DNA from: Alphaproteobacteria bacterium
GTDB taxonomy: Bacteria > Pseudomonadota > Alphaproteobacteria > UBA8366 > Aestuariispiraceae
Assembly (NCBI GenBank): GCA_024743195.1
Contig: JANSXE010000004.1
Location: 310,001-374,000 of the forward strand
Direction: 5' to 3'
DNA: 64,000 bases
The translations under genes were made by a program, and so were the position numbers. A model generated the notes under the pieces. It was not told the DNA's origin, did no database searches, and saw only the letters and a list, made by a program, of their open reading frames with translations. Shown one piece after another: positions 34,427 through 43,864 of this stretch. Position 1 is the stretch's first letter. Each line of letters starts with the position of its first letter.

Positions 34427-35704
34427 TTAAAGCGTCGTTCCGACGAGCCGCGCGCCCTGGCGCGCGTCGAGCCGGGCCCGCAGCAGCGTCCCGTCCGGGA
34501 TCGACGGGTCGAGCTGGACCGGCGCGAAGCCCTCGGTGCGGCCGAGGCCGTTCTGCTCCACCAGCACTTCGGCTTCGGTCCCGACGAGGCTGTCGAGATA
34601 GGCCTCCGCCCGCGCCGCGCCCAGCGCGCGCAGGCGCGCCGCGCGCTCCTTGCGCACCGGCTTGGGGACCTTGTTCGGAATCCGGGCGGCGGGCGTCCCG
34701 GGGCGCTCCGAATAGGGGAAGACATGCAGCCAGGTGAGGTCGGCCTCCTCGACCAGACGGGCGGTGTTCTCGAACATCGCCTCGGTCTCGGTCGGGAAGC
34801 CGGCGATCAGGTCGGCGCCGAATACGGCCTCGGGCCGCAGGTCGCGGAGGCGCCGAATCAGCGCCAGCGCGTCGTCGCGCAGATGGCGGCGCTTCATGCG
34901 CTTCAGGATCATGTCGTCGCCGGCCTGAAGCGACAGGTGGAAATGCGGCATGAGGCGCGGCTCGTCGGCGATCGCGCGGAACAGCGGCTCGTCCATCTCG
35001 ATGCAGTCGATCGACGACAGCCGCAGCCGCGGCAGGTCCGGGACCAGCGTCAGCAGGCGCCGGACCAGGTCGCCCAAGGGCGGCCGGCCCGGCAGGTCGG
35101 CGCCCCAACTGGTGATGTCGACGCCGGTGAGCACGACTTCCTTGTAGCCGCTGTCGACCAGCGCGCGGACCTGCTCCACCACCGCGCCGGCGGGGACGGA
35201 GCGGCTGTTTCCCCGGCCGTAGGGGATGATGCAGAAGGTGCAGCGGTGGTCGCAGCCGTTCTGCACCTGCACGAAGGCGCGCGCGCGGCCTTCGAAGCCG
35301 CCGATCAGATGGCCCGCCTGCTCCTCGACCGTCATGATGTCGGCGACGCGCACCGGCTCCGCCTCGGCCAGCGCCCGGTCGGCGAAGGTCGCCGGCTCCA
35401 ACTTCTCGCGGTTGCCGACCACCTGGTCGACTTCGGGCAGGCGCGCATAGGCGTCCGGGTCGATCTGGGCGGCGCAGCCGGTGACCACGATCTCCGCCTC
35501 CGGCCGGTCGCGCTTCAGGCGGCGGATCGTCTGGCGGGCCTGGCGCTCGGCCTCGGCGGTCACCGCGCAGGTGTTGACGACCACCACGTCGCGGCGGCCG
35601 GCGCAGGTCAGGTTCTCGCGGATCACTTCGGATTCATAGGCGTTCAGGCGGCAGCCGAAGGTGACGACCTCGGGCCGGGCGCCGGCGCGCGCCGCGCCGC
35701 TCAC
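34427..35704 (-). CDS. mtaB: tRNA t6A37 methylthiotransferase
   Basis: 425 residues, MiaB/MtaB family radical SAM enzyme that adds the methylthio group to t6A37. The UPF0004 domain has cluster ligands Cys18, Cys46 and Cys77, and the radical SAM triad is Cys151, Cys155 and Cys158 (CDHRCTFC). The TRAM-like C-terminus carries AEVLVEQNGLGRTEGFAPV. MtaB rather than MiaB is suggested by the short N-terminus (TFGCRLNAYES) and by the place between dapF and ftsY. The GTG start overlaps the dapF stop (GTGA). Confidence 0.93.
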   Translation of the reverse strand: MSGAARAGARPEVVTFGCRLNAYESEVIRENLTCAGRRDVVVVNTCAVTAEAERQARQTIRRLKRDRPEAEIVVTGCAAQIDPDAYARLPEVDQVVGNREKLEPATFADRALAEAEPVRVADIMTVEEQAGHLIGGFEGRARAFVQVQNGCDHRCTFCIIPYGRGNSRSVPAGAVVEQVRALVDSGYKEVVLTGVDITSWGADLPGRPPLGDLVRRLLTLVPDLPRLRLSSIDCIEMDEPLFRAIADEPRLMPHFHLSLQAGDDMILKRMKRRHLRDDALALIRRLRDLRPEAVFGADLIAGFPTETEAMFENTARLVEEADLTWLHVFPYSERPGTPAARIPNKVPKPVRKERAARLRALGAARAEAYLDSLVGTEAEVLVEQNGLGRTEGFAPVQLDPSIPDGTLLRARLDARQGARLVGTTL

Positions 35705-36522
35705 AGCGAGGCCTCGCCGACGAAGCTGGTGGCGACGGGGCCGGTCATCAGCACATGGCCGTCCGCCTCGCGCCACTCGATGTCGAGGCGCCCGCCGTCG
35801 AGATCGACCGCGACGCGCCGGCCGGTCAGGCCGCGCCGGGTGGCGGCGACTGCGGCGGCGCAGGCGCCCGAACCGCAGGCCTGCGTGATCCCCACGCCGC
35901 GCTCCCACACGCGCAGGCGCAGGCGGTCGGGGCCGCTCACGCTCGCCACTTCGACATTGGTGCGCTCGGGGAAGAGGGCATGGGTTTCGATCCGCGGGCC
36001 CAGGGTCTCCAGGTCCAGCCCCTGCGCGTCCGCGACGAAGAAGACGCAGTGCGGATTGCCCATGCCGACCGCCGCGGGGTCGGTCAGCGGACCGGCCTCG
36101 ACGCCTTCGAGATGCAGGGTGTCGCGCGCCTCCGACAACGGCACCGCGGCCCAGTCGGTCAGCGCCTCGCCCATATCCACGGCGACCCGACCATGCTCGG
36201 CCGCGGCGGCGTGCAGCAGGCCGCGGCGGGTTTCGATCACCGCGCGGTCGCGCCCGCTCTCGTCCATGGCGAGGGCCGCGACACAGCGCGTTCCATTGCC
36301 GCACGCCCCGGATTCCGAGCCGTCCGGATTGTAGATGCGCATGAACAGGTCGGCGTCCGGGCTCAGCGCCGGCTCCAGCACCAGAAGCTGATCGAAGCCG
36401 ACGCCGCGCCGCCGGTCGCCGAGCGCCCGCACCGCCGCCGGCGCCAGCGGCAGCGGACGCGCGCGCGCGTCCAGCACGACGAAGTCGTTGCCGAGCCCGT
36501 GCATCTTGATGAAGGCGACCAT
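35701..36522 (-). CDS. dapF: Diaminopimelate epimerase
   Basis: 273 residues. It interconverts LL- and meso-diaminopimelate for lysine and peptidoglycan synthesis. The two catalytic cysteines are Cys74 (ACGNGTRC) and Cys216 (ACGSGACAAA), in a family-typical two-fold fold; the N-terminus KMHGLGNDFVVLD and GNPHCVFFV are also diagnostic. The ATG at 36522 is preferred over a TTG two codons upstream. A GTGA overlap couples it to mtaB. Confidence 0.97.
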   Translation of the reverse strand: MVAFIKMHGLGNDFVVLDARARPLPLAPAAVRALGDRRRGVGFDQLLVLEPALSPDADLFMRIYNPDGSESGACGNGTRCVAALAMDESGRDRAVIETRRGLLHAAAAEHGRVAVDMGEALTDWAAVPLSEARDTLHLEGVEAGPLTDPAAVGMGNPHCVFFVADAQGLDLETLGPRIETHALFPERTNVEVASVSGPDRLRLRVWERGVGITQACGSGACAAAVAATRRGLTGRRVAVDLDGGRLDIEWREADGHVLMTGPVATSFVGEASL

Positions 36523-36599
36523 CCGCAAAAAAACCCGTCGAGCCCATGGCGCAACGCGGCGCCGGGCGGCTCACGCCGTCCCGCACCGCAGATCGGGCC

Positions 36600-36629
36600 C
36601 TTATATGGCGCGGACCGGCGGAAACGCAA
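36600..36629 (-). promoter_or_regulatory. Promoter candidate for dapF-mtaB-ftsY
   Basis: On the minus strand TTGCGT (36624-36629) and TATAAG (36600-36605) are 18 bp apart, ending 78 bp before the dapF ATG. The 137-bp interval has no coding evidence. Confidence 0.5.
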
Positions 36630-36659
36630 AAGGCAATTGGAACGGGGCGTCCGGCCGTC

Positions 36660-37079
36660 TTAAGACTGCCGCGCCCACTGGCGCTGCAGCGCGGGGCTGT
36701 CGGCGATCGCCTTCACCAGGCGCAGGAAGGCGCGCCGCCGCTTCGGCAAAGCGATCGCCTGGAAGTCCTGGGCCAGCGTCTCGGCGTCCTCCCGCTCGTC
36801 GAGGAAGGGCCGCGACCCGTCCTCGAGCCCTTCGAAGAAATAGGCGACCGAGACGTCGAGCGGGGCGGCCAGCCGGTAAAGCCGGCCGGCCCCGATGCGG
36901 TTCAGACCCTGCTCGTACTTGCGGATCTGCTTGAAGCTGAGATCCACCGTCGCGGCGAGCTCGGCCTGGGTCATGCCGACCTGCCGCCGACGGCGGCGGA
37001 GCCTCTCGCCGACATGCCGGTCGACCGCGGTCGAGCGTCGCTTGGCCGTTTTATCTTCTGAGTGCAAAGTTATCCCCAC
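36660..37079 (-). CDS. XRE family transcriptional regulator
   Basis: About 139 residues. A lambda-repressor-like HTH is clear (residues about 20-75: VGERLRRRRRQVGMTQAELA, LSFKQIRKYEQGLNRIGAGRL) and is followed by LDVSVAYFFEGLED. It resembles small alphaproteobacterial regulators with an HTH_3 domain; target genes are unknown. No ATG fits: I use GTG at 37079; a TTG at 37064 with GGTGGGG upstream is a real alternative. Upstream DNA is AT-rich, as expected for its own promoter. It may be co-transcribed with dapF. Confidence 0.8.
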   Translation of the reverse strand: MGITLHSEDKTAKRRSTAVDRHVGERLRRRRRQVGMTQAELAATVDLSFKQIRKYEQGLNRIGAGRLYRLAAPLDVSVAYFFEGLEDGSRPFLDEREDAETLAQDFQAIALPKRRRAFLRLVKAIADSPALQRQWARQS

Positions 37080-37259
37080 CGCTTCTTTTGCGGGAGAATG
37101 CCATTTCCTCGGACGCCCTTCAATCCCGAATAGCACCTGGAGAAACTTATAACTTTTGATAGTATCGCGCGTTTCCCCGTCGGCCCGAACCGGAAGGATG
37201 GGCGGCAGACCCGCGGGATTTCGGGGCGGCCGGACGGCGGCGCGCACGGGCGAAACCGC

Positions 37260-37288
37260 TTGACGGCCTAACCCGGGGCCTCTAGAAA
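37260..37288 (+). promoter_or_regulatory. Promoter candidate for ffh
   Basis: TTGACG (37260-37265) and TAGAAA (37283-37288) lie 17 bp apart, giving a start near 37295 and a leader of about 150 nt before the ffh ATG. The 364-bp interval 37080-37443 also holds the AT-rich upstream region of the XRE gene and the structured leader listed separately. Confidence 0.55.
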
Positions 37289-37308
37289 CCGCGTGAAATC
37301 AGGCACGT

Positions 37309-37365
37309 CCGAAGACCGAAAGGTCCTACGGGGCTCCGCCAGTCCGCGAGGTTCGCGCACTGGCG
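37309..37365 (+). ncRNA. Structured 5' leader of ffh: two hairpins
   Basis: Hairpin 1 (37309-37331) is CCG-aa-GACC-GAAA-GGTC-cta-CGG: two stacked helices around an internal loop, closed by a GNRA tetraloop. Hairpin 2 (37337-37365) has seven pairs (CGCCAGT with ACTGGCG), a single C-C mismatch, then five pairs (CGCGA with TCGCG) and a GGT loop. Both lie between the promoter candidate and the ffh start. I do not recognise a named RNA family. It lacks the conserved GGAA tetraloop region of the 4.5S/SRP RNA, so it is not that RNA. Confidence 0.45.
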
Positions 37366-37443
37366 ACGCTTCCGTTTGTGGGCGGCGCTTGCAGGGCGCG
37401 CCCGCATGTCGGGGCGCGGAATGCGACGGGAACGCGATCGGCG

Positions 37444-38913
37444 ATGTTCGAGACGCTGTCGGAAAGGCTGGGCTCAGTCCTCGGAGGGCTGACGTCGCGC
37501 GGCGCGCTCAAGGAGAGCGACGTCGAGGCGGCGCTGCGCGACGTGCGCATCGCGCTGCTGGAGGCCGACGTCGCGCTGCCCGTCGTCAAGGAGTTCATCG
37601 GCCGCGTCAAGAAGGAGGCGGTCGGCGAAAAGGTCCTGAAATCCGTCAGCCCCGGCCAGCAGGTCGTCAAGATCGTCCATGACGAGCTGGTCGCGATGCT
37701 GGGCGCGGACGAGGAAGAGTCCAAGCTCAGCCTGCTCGGCGAGCCGCCGCAGGCGCTGATGATGGTCGGGCTGCAGGGCTCGGGCAAGACGACCAGCACC
37801 GCCAAGCTCGCGCGCCGGCTGACGGAGAAGGACAAGAAGAAGGTCCTGATGGCGTCGCTCGACGTCGCCCGCCCGGCCGCGCAGGAGCAGCTCAAGGTCC
37901 TGGGCGAGCAGGTCGACGTCGCCACCCTGCCGATCGTCAAGGGGCAGGGGCCGGTGGACATCGCCAAACGCGCGATGCAGGCGGGACGGCTTTCGGGCTA
38001 CGACGTGGTGATCCTCGACACCGCCGGTCGGCTGCATGTCGATGAGGCGCTGATGGACGAGGTGGCCGCGGTCAAGGCAGCCGCCGGCCCGGCGGAGACC
38101 CTTCTGGTCGCGGACTCGATGACCGGCCAGGACGCGGTCACGGTGGCGAAGAGCTTCGCAGAGCGTATCGGCCTCACCGGCATCCTGCTGACCCGCGTCG
38201 ACGGCGACGCACGCGGCGGGGCCGCGCTCTCCATGCGCCAGGCGACCGGCTGCCCGATCAAGTTTCTCGGCACGGGCGAGAAGTCCGATGCGCTGGAGCC
38301 CTTCCGCGCCGACGGCGTGGCGCGCCGCATCCTGGGCATGGGCGACATCGTCTCGCTGGTCGAGAAGGCGTCCGAGACGATCGAGCAGGAAGAGGCCGAG
38401 CGCATCGCCCGCAAGATGCAGAAGGGCGAGTTCGACCTCGAGGACATGCGCAAGCAGCTCGAACAGATGCGCAAGATGGGCGGCATGGAAGGGCTGATGG
38501 GCCTGCTGCCCGGCGTCGGCAAGATGAAGAAGCAGATGGCCGCCGCCAACATCGACGAGAAGATGCTGAAGCGCCAGGAGGCGATCATCCAATCGATGAC
38601 GCCCAAGGAGCGCGCGCACCCGAAGATCCTGCACGCCTCGCGCAAGCGGCGCATCGCCGCCGGCGCCGGGGTCGAGGTGCAGGAGGTCAACAAGGTGCTC
38701 AAGCAGCACCAGCAGATGGCCAAGATGATGAAGCAGGTCCAGAAGATGGGCAAGAAGGGCAAGCTGCCGAACCTGCCCGGTCTGGGCGGTCCCGGGGGCG
38801 GTCCCGGGGGCGGTCCCGGCGGAATGGGCGGTCTCGGCGGCGGCGGCCTCGGCGGCGGCGGTCTCGGGGGGCCGGGCGGCGGCCTTCCGCCCGGCTTCGG
38901 CGGGCCGCGTTAG
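37444..38913 (+). CDS. ffh: Signal recognition particle GTPase
   Basis: 489 residues. N-domain (1-90), G-domain with G1 GLQGSGKTT (109-117), DVARPAAQEQL, DTAGRLHVDE and TRVDGDARGG, then the methionine-rich M-domain (about 300-450: MRKMGGMEGLMGLLPG, MTPKERAHPKIL) that binds 4.5S RNA and signal peptides. A Gly-Pro-Met-Leu repeat tail of about 45 residues is appended. It works with FtsY in co-translational targeting. The ATG at 37444 is the family start; the extension upstream would read through the leader. Confidence 0.97.
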   Translation: MFETLSERLGSVLGGLTSRGALKESDVEAALRDVRIALLEADVALPVVKEFIGRVKKEAVGEKVLKSVSPGQQVVKIVHDELVAMLGADEEESKLSLLGEPPQALMMVGLQGSGKTTSTAKLARRLTEKDKKKVLMASLDVARPAAQEQLKVLGEQVDVATLPIVKGQGPVDIAKRAMQAGRLSGYDVVILDTAGRLHVDEALMDEVAAVKAAAGPAETLLVADSMTGQDAVTVAKSFAERIGLTGILLTRVDGDARGGAALSMRQATGCPIKFLGTGEKSDALEPFRADGVARRILGMGDIVSLVEKASETIEQEEAERIARKMQKGEFDLEDMRKQLEQMRKMGGMEGLMGLLPGVGKMKKQMAAANIDEKMLKRQEAIIQSMTPKERAHPKILHASRKRRIAAGAGVEVQEVNKVLKQHQQMAKMMKQVQKMGKKGKLPNLPGLGGPGGGPGGGPGGMGGLGGGGLGGGGLGGPGGGLPPGFGGPR

Positions 38914-39014
38914 CCGCGCCCGAACAGAGATCCGGTTGCGCGCCGGTCATCGCACAGCGACAGGCGCGCGAGTTTTTCGAACACACGAACGATCACGACA
39001 GACTGGAGCAGTAA

Positions 39015-39497
39015 ATGAGCCTTAAGATCAGGATGTCCCGCGGCGGGGCGAAGAAGCGTCCGTTCTACCGCATCGTGGTGGCGGACAGCCGCATGCCCCG
39101 CGACGGCCGCTATATCGAGAAGATCGGCTTCCACAACCCGATGGTCGCGCCCGACAATGACGAGCGCGTCAAGATCGACGTCGAGCGCGCCAAGCATTGG
39201 CTCTCGGTCGGCGCCCAGCCGAGCCCGCGCGTTCATCGCTTCCTCGCCGAGCTCGGCGTGATGGAGAAGGCGGCGATCCCGGAGCAGACCAAGAAGAGCC
39301 AGCCGAAGGCGAAGGCGCAGGAGCGTCTGCGCGAGGCCGAGGAGGCCCGCAAGGCCGCCGAGGAGGCCGCCGCCGAGGCCGCGGCTGCGCCGGCCGAAGA
39401 GGCGCCCGCGGAGGACGCCCCTGCGGACGCCCCTGCGGACGCCCCTGCGGAGGCGCCGGCCGAAGAGGCCCCCGCCGAGGAGAAGGCCGAGAGCTGA
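39015..39497 (+). CDS. rpsP: 30S ribosomal protein S16
   Basis: 160 residues. The first 80 are a standard bS16 ([35 protein letters not shown]). The remaining half is an Ala/Glu/Pro-rich extension. Within it a 12-bp unit GACGCCCCTGCG is repeated three times perfectly (39414-39449). Extended S16 tails occur in alphaproteobacteria. It is 101 bp after ffh, in the conserved order ffh-rpsP-rimM-trmD-rplS. Start has GGAG upstream. Confidence 0.97.
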   Translation: MSLKIRMSRGGAKKRPFYRIVVADSRMPRDGRYIEKIGFHNPMVAPDNDERVKIDVERAKHWLSVGAQPSPRVHRFLAELGVMEKAAIPEQTKKSQPKAKAQERLREAEEARKAAEEAAAEAAAAPAEEAPAEDAPADAPADAPAEAPAEEAPAEEKAES

Positions 39498-39554
39498 GCC
39501 GCGGCCGGGGAGCGCAAGGCTCCCTGACGCGGCCCCGCTCTCGCGGAGCCCCCG

Positions 39555-40196
39555 ATGCTGGACGGACTCGCGATCTTGGGCGACGGACCGACGGATAGGC
39601 CTTCCGCGCCGCACGGCGCCGACGCCAAGCGGCTGCTGATCGGCGTGATCGGCGGCGCGCATGGCGTGCGCGGCCTCGTGCGCGTGAAGAGCTTCACCGA
39701 GGATCCGGCCGATCTGACCGCCTACGGCGCGCCGACCGACCGGTCGGGCGCTCCGGTGCGGCTGGAGATCGCGGGGGAGTCCAAGGGCCAGCTCCTGGCC
39801 AGGATCGCGGGCGTCGTCGATCGCACGGGCGCGGAGCGGTGGCGCGGGGTCGAGCTCTTCATCGCGCGCGAGCGCCTGCCGGCGCCGGCGGAAGAGGACG
39901 CCTTCTACCATGCGGACCTGCTGGGCCTGCCGGTCGAGGATCTCGACGGCCGTCCGCTCGGGACCGTGAAGGCGATCCACGATTTCGGCGCCGGCGACGT
40001 GCTGGAGCTCGAGGGGCCGGACGGCGCGGTCCGCTATCTGCCTTTCACCCGAGAGGCGGTTCCGAGCGTCGACCTCGCGGCCGGACGGCTGGTCGCGGAC
40101 CCGCCGGTCGAAGTGGGCGATCCGGAGCCGCAAGGCCCGGAAGACGGCGGCCCGGAAGACGGCGGCCCGGAAGATGGCGGGGAGGATGTGCGATGA
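39555..40196 (+). CDS. rimM: Ribosome maturation factor RimM
   Basis: 213 residues. The RimM N-domain is visible as [24 protein letters not shown] and the PRC-barrel domain as [17 protein letters not shown] followed by [17 protein letters not shown]. It helps assemble the 30S head around S19. The C-terminus contains GPEDG three times, encoded by a 15-bp unit ending at the trmD start. ATG at 39555 adds about 25 residues before the core; no better start is available. It ends in an ATGA overlap with trmD. Confidence 0.95.
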   Translation: MLDGLAILGDGPTDRPSAPHGADAKRLLIGVIGGAHGVRGLVRVKSFTEDPADLTAYGAPTDRSGAPVRLEIAGESKGQLLARIAGVVDRTGAERWRGVELFIARERLPAPAEEDAFYHADLLGLPVEDLDGRPLGTVKAIHDFGAGDVLELEGPDGAVRYLPFTREAVPSVDLAAGRLVADPPVEVGDPEPQGPEDGGPEDGGPEDGGEDVR

Positions 40197-40993
40197 GCCG
40201 GTCCCATCCGACCGCCGGCCGTGCGGCGCCGTGGACCGCCACGATCCTGACCTTGTTCCCGGAAATGTTTCCGGGGTCGCTGGGACAGTCGCTCGCCGGC
40301 AAGGCGTTGGAGCGCGGCGACTGGGCGTTGAGCGCCGTCGACATCCGGGCGTTCGCGATGGACCGGCACAAGACCGTCGACGATACGCCCTTCGGCGGCG
40401 GCGCCGGCATGGTGATGCGCCCGGACGTGGTGGACGCCGCGATCGAGAGCGTCGCCGACGCGCCCGGCCCGCTGGTCTATCTGACCCCGCGCGGGCGCCG
40501 CTTCGACCAGGAGCTGGCGGCCGACTGGGCGGCCGGCCCCGGCGTCGTGATGCTGTGCGGCCGCTACGAGGGGATCGATCAGCGGGTGCTCGACAAGCGC
40601 GCGCCCCTGGAGGTGAGCCTGGGCGACTTCGTGCTGTCCGGCGGGGAGCCGGCGGCGCTGGTCATGCTGGACGCCTGCGTGCGGCTGCTGCCCGGCGTGA
40701 TGGGCGCGGCCGAGTCGCTGGCGGAGGAGAGTTTCGAGAGCGGGCTGCTGGAGTACCCGCACTACACCCGGCCGGCGGAGTGGGAAGGGCGCGGCGTGCC
40801 CGAGCCCCTGCTCTCCGGCCATCACGGCCGCATCGCCGCCTGGCGGCGCGAACAGGCGGAGCGCGCGACGGAAAGCCGGCGCCCCGATCTCTGGTCGCGC
40901 TATCGGCAGCGCGGCGGCGCCGCGGCCGCCCCGGAGACGCGTCGGGACGCGATCCGGGGACCGCTTCGAAAGAATGAAGGGGCGGCCGGCTGA
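40193..40993 (+). CDS. trmD: tRNA (guanine-37-N1)-methyltransferase
   Basis: 266 residues, SPOUT-class enzyme that makes m1G37 and prevents frameshifting. The knotted SAM site is in [24 protein letters not shown] and [22 protein letters not shown] and the Asp in the middle domain (FGGGAGMVM) complete the pattern. Start at 40193 overlaps the rimM stop (ATGA); its ribosome binding site GGGGAGG is inside the rimM tail. The last 40 residues are Arg/Ala-rich. Confidence 0.97.
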   Translation: MSRSHPTAGRAAPWTATILTLFPEMFPGSLGQSLAGKALERGDWALSAVDIRAFAMDRHKTVDDTPFGGGAGMVMRPDVVDAAIESVADAPGPLVYLTPRGRRFDQELAADWAAGPGVVMLCGRYEGIDQRVLDKRAPLEVSLGDFVLSGGEPAALVMLDACVRLLPGVMGAAESLAEESFESGLLEYPHYTRPAEWEGRGVPEPLLSGHHGRIAAWRREQAERATESRRPDLWSRYRQRGGAAAAPETRRDAIRGPLRKNEGAAG

Positions 40994-41043
40994 CCAAGGC
41001 CGGCGCTCCGACGAGACTTGAGCGTCAAGAAAGGACGAGGACC

Positions 41044-41514
41044 ATGAACATCATCGAGCAGATCAACGCCGAAGAGGCCGCGAAGCGGACCTCGGACAAG
41101 GGCGTGCCGGACTTCCAGGCCGGCGACACCGTACGGGTCAACGTGAAGGTCGTCGAAGGCGGCCGCGAGCGTATCCAGGCGTTCGAGGGCGTCTGCATCG
41201 GCCGCAAGCATGCGGGCCTCAACAGCTCCTTCCGGGTGCGCAAGATCAGCTACGGCGAGGGCGTGGAGCGCGTCTTCCCGCTCTACAGCCCGCGCGTCGA
41301 TTCGATCGAGGTGGTGCGCCGCGGCAAGGTGCGCCGCTCCAAGCTCTATTTTCTGCGCGGCCGCCGCGGCAAATCGGCCCGCATCGTCGAGCGCAAGACC
41401 GGCCACGGCTTCGCCTCGGCCGCCGCGATGCCGGCCTCCGAGGTCGCGCCGCCCGCCCCGGAGGCGCAGGTCGAGACCGCGGCCCCGGTGACGGAAGAGG
41501 TGGAGAAGGGCTGA
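41044..41514 (+). CDS. rplS: 50S ribosomal protein L19
   Basis: 156 residues. The 115-residue core is standard bL19: [44 protein letters not shown] and [13 protein letters not shown]. An Ala/Pro/Glu-rich tail of about 40 residues follows, as in many alphaproteobacteria. It lies at the subunit interface next to L14. It is 50 bp after trmD and ends the ribosomal cluster before leuC. Confidence 0.97.
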   Translation: MNIIEQINAEEAAKRTSDKGVPDFQAGDTVRVNVKVVEGGRERIQAFEGVCIGRKHAGLNSSFRVRKISYGEGVERVFPLYSPRVDSIEVVRRGKVRRSKLYFLRGRRGKSARIVERKTGHGFASAAAMPASEVAPPAPEAQVETAAPVTEEVEKG

Positions 41515-41534
41515 CCCGGCCCTTCGCCCCCGGC

Positions 41535-41552
41535 GGCGGGCGTCCGCCCGCC
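41535..41552 (+). terminator. Hairpin between rplS and leuC
   Basis: GGCGGGC-GTCC-GCCCGCC, seven perfect pairs and a four-base loop, sits 20 bp after the rplS stop. No T-run follows; instead CCCCCTTGGCCCG is repeated twice. It could attenuate or process the transcript before leuC rather than fully terminate. Confidence 0.35.
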
Positions 41553-41613
41553 CCCTTGGCCCGCCCCCTTGGCCCGTCCATGGGTCAGCGCCTGGTGAAG
41601 GAGTGAGCGACGG

Positions 41614-43023
41614 ATGAGCGCGCCGAAGACCCTGTTCGACAAGATCTGGGACTCGCATCTGGTCGATCGTCAGGACGACGGCTCCTGCCTGATCTACATC
41701 GACCGCCATCTCGTGCACGAGGTGACGAGCCCGCAGGCCTTCGAGGGGCTGCGCACCGCCGGACGCCCTGTCCGCCGGCCGGACCTGACGCTCGCCGTCG
41801 CCGATCACAACGTGCCGACCAGCGACCGCTCGCAGGGGATCGCGGACGAGGAAAGCCGCATCCAGGTCGACACGCTCGCGCGCAACTGCGCCGACTTCGG
41901 CGTGCCCTATTATGCGATGGACGACGTGCGACAGGGCATCGTGCACATCATCGGGCCGGAACAGGGCTTCACCGTCCCGGGCGCGACGATCGTCTGCGGC
42001 GACAGCCACACCGCGACGCACGGCGCCTTCGGGGCCTTGGCCTTCGGCATCGGCACCTCCGAGGTGGAGCATGTGCTGGCCACCCAGACCCTGGTGCAGA
42101 GCCCGGCCAAGAACATGCGGGTGACGGTCGACGGCGCCTTGCCCTTGGGGGTGACGGCGAAGGACATGATCCTGGCCATCATCGGCAAGATCGGCACCGC
42201 GGGCGGCACCGGCCATGTGGTCGAGTTCGCCGGACCGGCGATCCGGGCGCTTTCCATGGAAGGGCGCATGACCGTCTGCAACATGACGATCGAAGGCGGC
42301 GCGCGCGCCGGCCTGATCGCGCCGGACGAGACCACCTTCAACTATCTGGAAGGCCGTCCGATGGTCCCGAAGGGCGGCCAGTGGGAGCAGGCCGTGGCCT
42401 ACTGGAAGACCCTGCCGTCGGACGAGGGCGCGGTCTACGACAAGGAGGTCGTGCTCGACGTCTCCGAGATCCCGCCGCAGGTGACTTGGGGGACGAGCCC
42501 CGAGGACGTGGCGCCGATCGACGGGACGGTGCCCGATCCGGCGAGCTTCGCCAGCGACGGCAAGCGCGGCGCGGCGCGCCGCTCGCTCGACTATATGGGC
42601 CTGGAGCCGGGCACGCCTCTGGGCGACGTGAAGATCGACAAGGTCTTCATAGGCTCCTGCACCAACGGGCGGATCGAGGACATCCGCGCCGTGGCCGAGA
42701 TCGCCCACGGCCGCAAGGTGGCCGACGGGGTCTACGCCATGGTCGTCCCGGGCTCCGGCCTGGTGAAGGAGCAGGCGGAGGCCGAGGGCCTGGACCGCAT
42801 CCTGCGCGAGGCCGGCTTCGACTGGCGCGAGCCCGGCTGCTCCATGTGCCTCGCCATGAACGCCGACAAGCTGTCGCCGGGGGAGCGCTGCGCGTCGACC
42901 TCCAACCGCAATTTCGAGGGCCGCCAGGGCCGCGGCGGGCGCACCCATCTGGTGAGCCCCGCCATGGCGGCGGCGGCGGCGCTCAAGGGCGCGCTGGCCG
43001 ATGTTCGGGAGTATCTGAAATGA
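41614..43023 (+). CDS. leuC: 3-isopropylmalate dehydratase, large subunit
   Basis: 469 residues. It isomerises 2- to 3-isopropylmalate in leucine synthesis with LeuD, encoded 208 bp downstream. The three iron-sulfur ligands are Cys349 (IGSCTNGR), Cys409 and Cys412 (CSMC). Aconitase-family segments include [36 protein letters not shown] and [13 protein letters not shown] short ORF overlaps its stop (ATGA) before leuD. Confidence 0.98.
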   Translation: MSAPKTLFDKIWDSHLVDRQDDGSCLIYIDRHLVHEVTSPQAFEGLRTAGRPVRRPDLTLAVADHNVPTSDRSQGIADEESRIQVDTLARNCADFGVPYYAMDDVRQGIVHIIGPEQGFTVPGATIVCGDSHTATHGAFGALAFGIGTSEVEHVLATQTLVQSPAKNMRVTVDGALPLGVTAKDMILAIIGKIGTAGGTGHVVEFAGPAIRALSMEGRMTVCNMTIEGGARAGLIAPDETTFNYLEGRPMVPKGGQWEQAVAYWKTLPSDEGAVYDKEVVLDVSEIPPQVTWGTSPEDVAPIDGTVPDPASFASDGKRGAARRSLDYMGLEPGTPLGDVKIDKVFIGSCTNGRIEDIRAVAEIAHGRKVADGVYAMVVPGSGLVKEQAEAEGLDRILREAGFDWREPGCSMCLAMNADKLSPGERCASTSNRNFEGRQGRGGRTHLVSPAMAAAAALKGALADVREYLK

Positions 43024-43208
43024 GCGACTTGACGCTGGACGGCCGCGGCGCGCGCGACCTGCCCGAGGATCTGCTGGAGCGCCTGTTCGGCGCCGAGCGC
43101 CTGAAGCGCGGCTGGCGCGTGCTGGCCCCGGCGAACGACGACCGCGCCGAGGAAGAGCTTCACCCGGCCTATATCGAGGCGCTCTTCAAGCGCCGGCGCA
43201 GCTGGTGA
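43020..43208 (+). CDS. Small hypothetical protein between leuC and leuD
   Basis: 62 residues, unrecognised. The sequence starts [19 protein letters not shown], has many charged residues, no membrane segment, and ends in a basic FKRRRSW. Its ATG overlaps the leuC TGA and its stop is 22 bp before leuD, so it is probably translated from the leu transcript. Conserved length or function cannot be judged. It could also be a spurious ORF, but the exact overlap favours a gene. Confidence 0.55.
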   Translation: MSDLTLDGRGARDLPEDLLERLFGAERLKRGWRVLAPANDDRAEEELHPAYIEALFKRRRSW

Positions 43209-43230
43209 GCGACGGGAGGAGACGAGACCC

Positions 43231-43854
43231 ATGCAGCCCTTCACGAGCCTGACCGGGATCGCCGCGCCCTTGGATCTGATGAATGTCGACACCGACATGA
43301 TCATCCCCAAGCAGTATCTGAAGACGATCCAGCGCACCGGCCTCGGCCGCGCGCTGTTCGACGAGATGCGCCATAACGAGGACGGCTCGGAGAAGCCCGA
43401 CTTCGTGCTGAACCAGGAGCCCTACCGCCACGCCTCGATCCTGATCGCGGGCGACAATTTCGGCTGCGGCTCCTCGCGCGAGCATGCGCCCTGGGCGCTG
43501 CTCGACTTCGGGATTCGCTGCGTCCTGGCGCCGAGTTTCGCGGACATCTTCTACAACAACTGCTTCAAGAACGGCATCCTGCCGATCCGCCTGCCGGAGG
43601 AGACGATCCGCGCGCTGATGGCCAAATGCGACCGCGGCCACAATGCGCACTGGTCCGTCGATCTGGAGCGCCAGGTGGTGGTCGACCCGGACGGGGAGGA
43701 GATCGCCTTCGAGATCGACCCGTTCCGCAAGCACTGCCTGCTGAACGGCCTCGACGACATCGGCCTGACGCTGCAGAAGGGCGGGGCGATCGACGCCTAC
43801 GAGGCGGCCCGCTCCGCCGACAAGCCCTGGATGACCCCCGCCGCGGCGGAGTAA
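43231..43854 (+). CDS. leuD: 3-isopropylmalate dehydratase, small subunit
   Basis: 207 residues. Family motifs: [21 protein letters not shown], the [17 protein letters not shown] active-site loop and [16 protein letters not shown]. It forms the swivel domain of isopropylmalate isomerase with LeuC. The ATG at 43231 gives the standard [15 protein letters not shown] start. Convergent with argE, 10 bp apart. leuB, the usual next gene, is not here. Confidence 0.98.
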   Translation: MQPFTSLTGIAAPLDLMNVDTDMIIPKQYLKTIQRTGLGRALFDEMRHNEDGSEKPDFVLNQEPYRHASILIAGDNFGCGSSREHAPWALLDFGIRCVLAPSFADIFYNNCFKNGILPIRLPEETIRALMAKCDRGHNAHWSVDLERQVVVDPDGEEIAFEIDPFRKHCLLNGLDDIGLTLQKGGAIDAYEAARSADKPWMTPAAAE

Positions 43855-43864
43855 GCGGCGCGCC

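Noticed and set aside
34427-36586. A longer reading of mtaB beginning at 36586
   Set aside because: It would run through dapF in another frame; the GTGA overlap at 35704 gives the family start.
37309-37365. 4.5S (SRP) RNA beside ffh
   Set aside because: The hairpins lack the conserved GGAA tetraloop and asymmetric loop of SRP RNA and lie in the ffh leader.
39414-40196. CRISPR-like direct repeats
   Set aside because: The repeats are 12-15 bp, adjacent without spacers, and encode Ala/Pro/Glu or Gly/Pro/Glu/Asp tails of rpsP and rimM.
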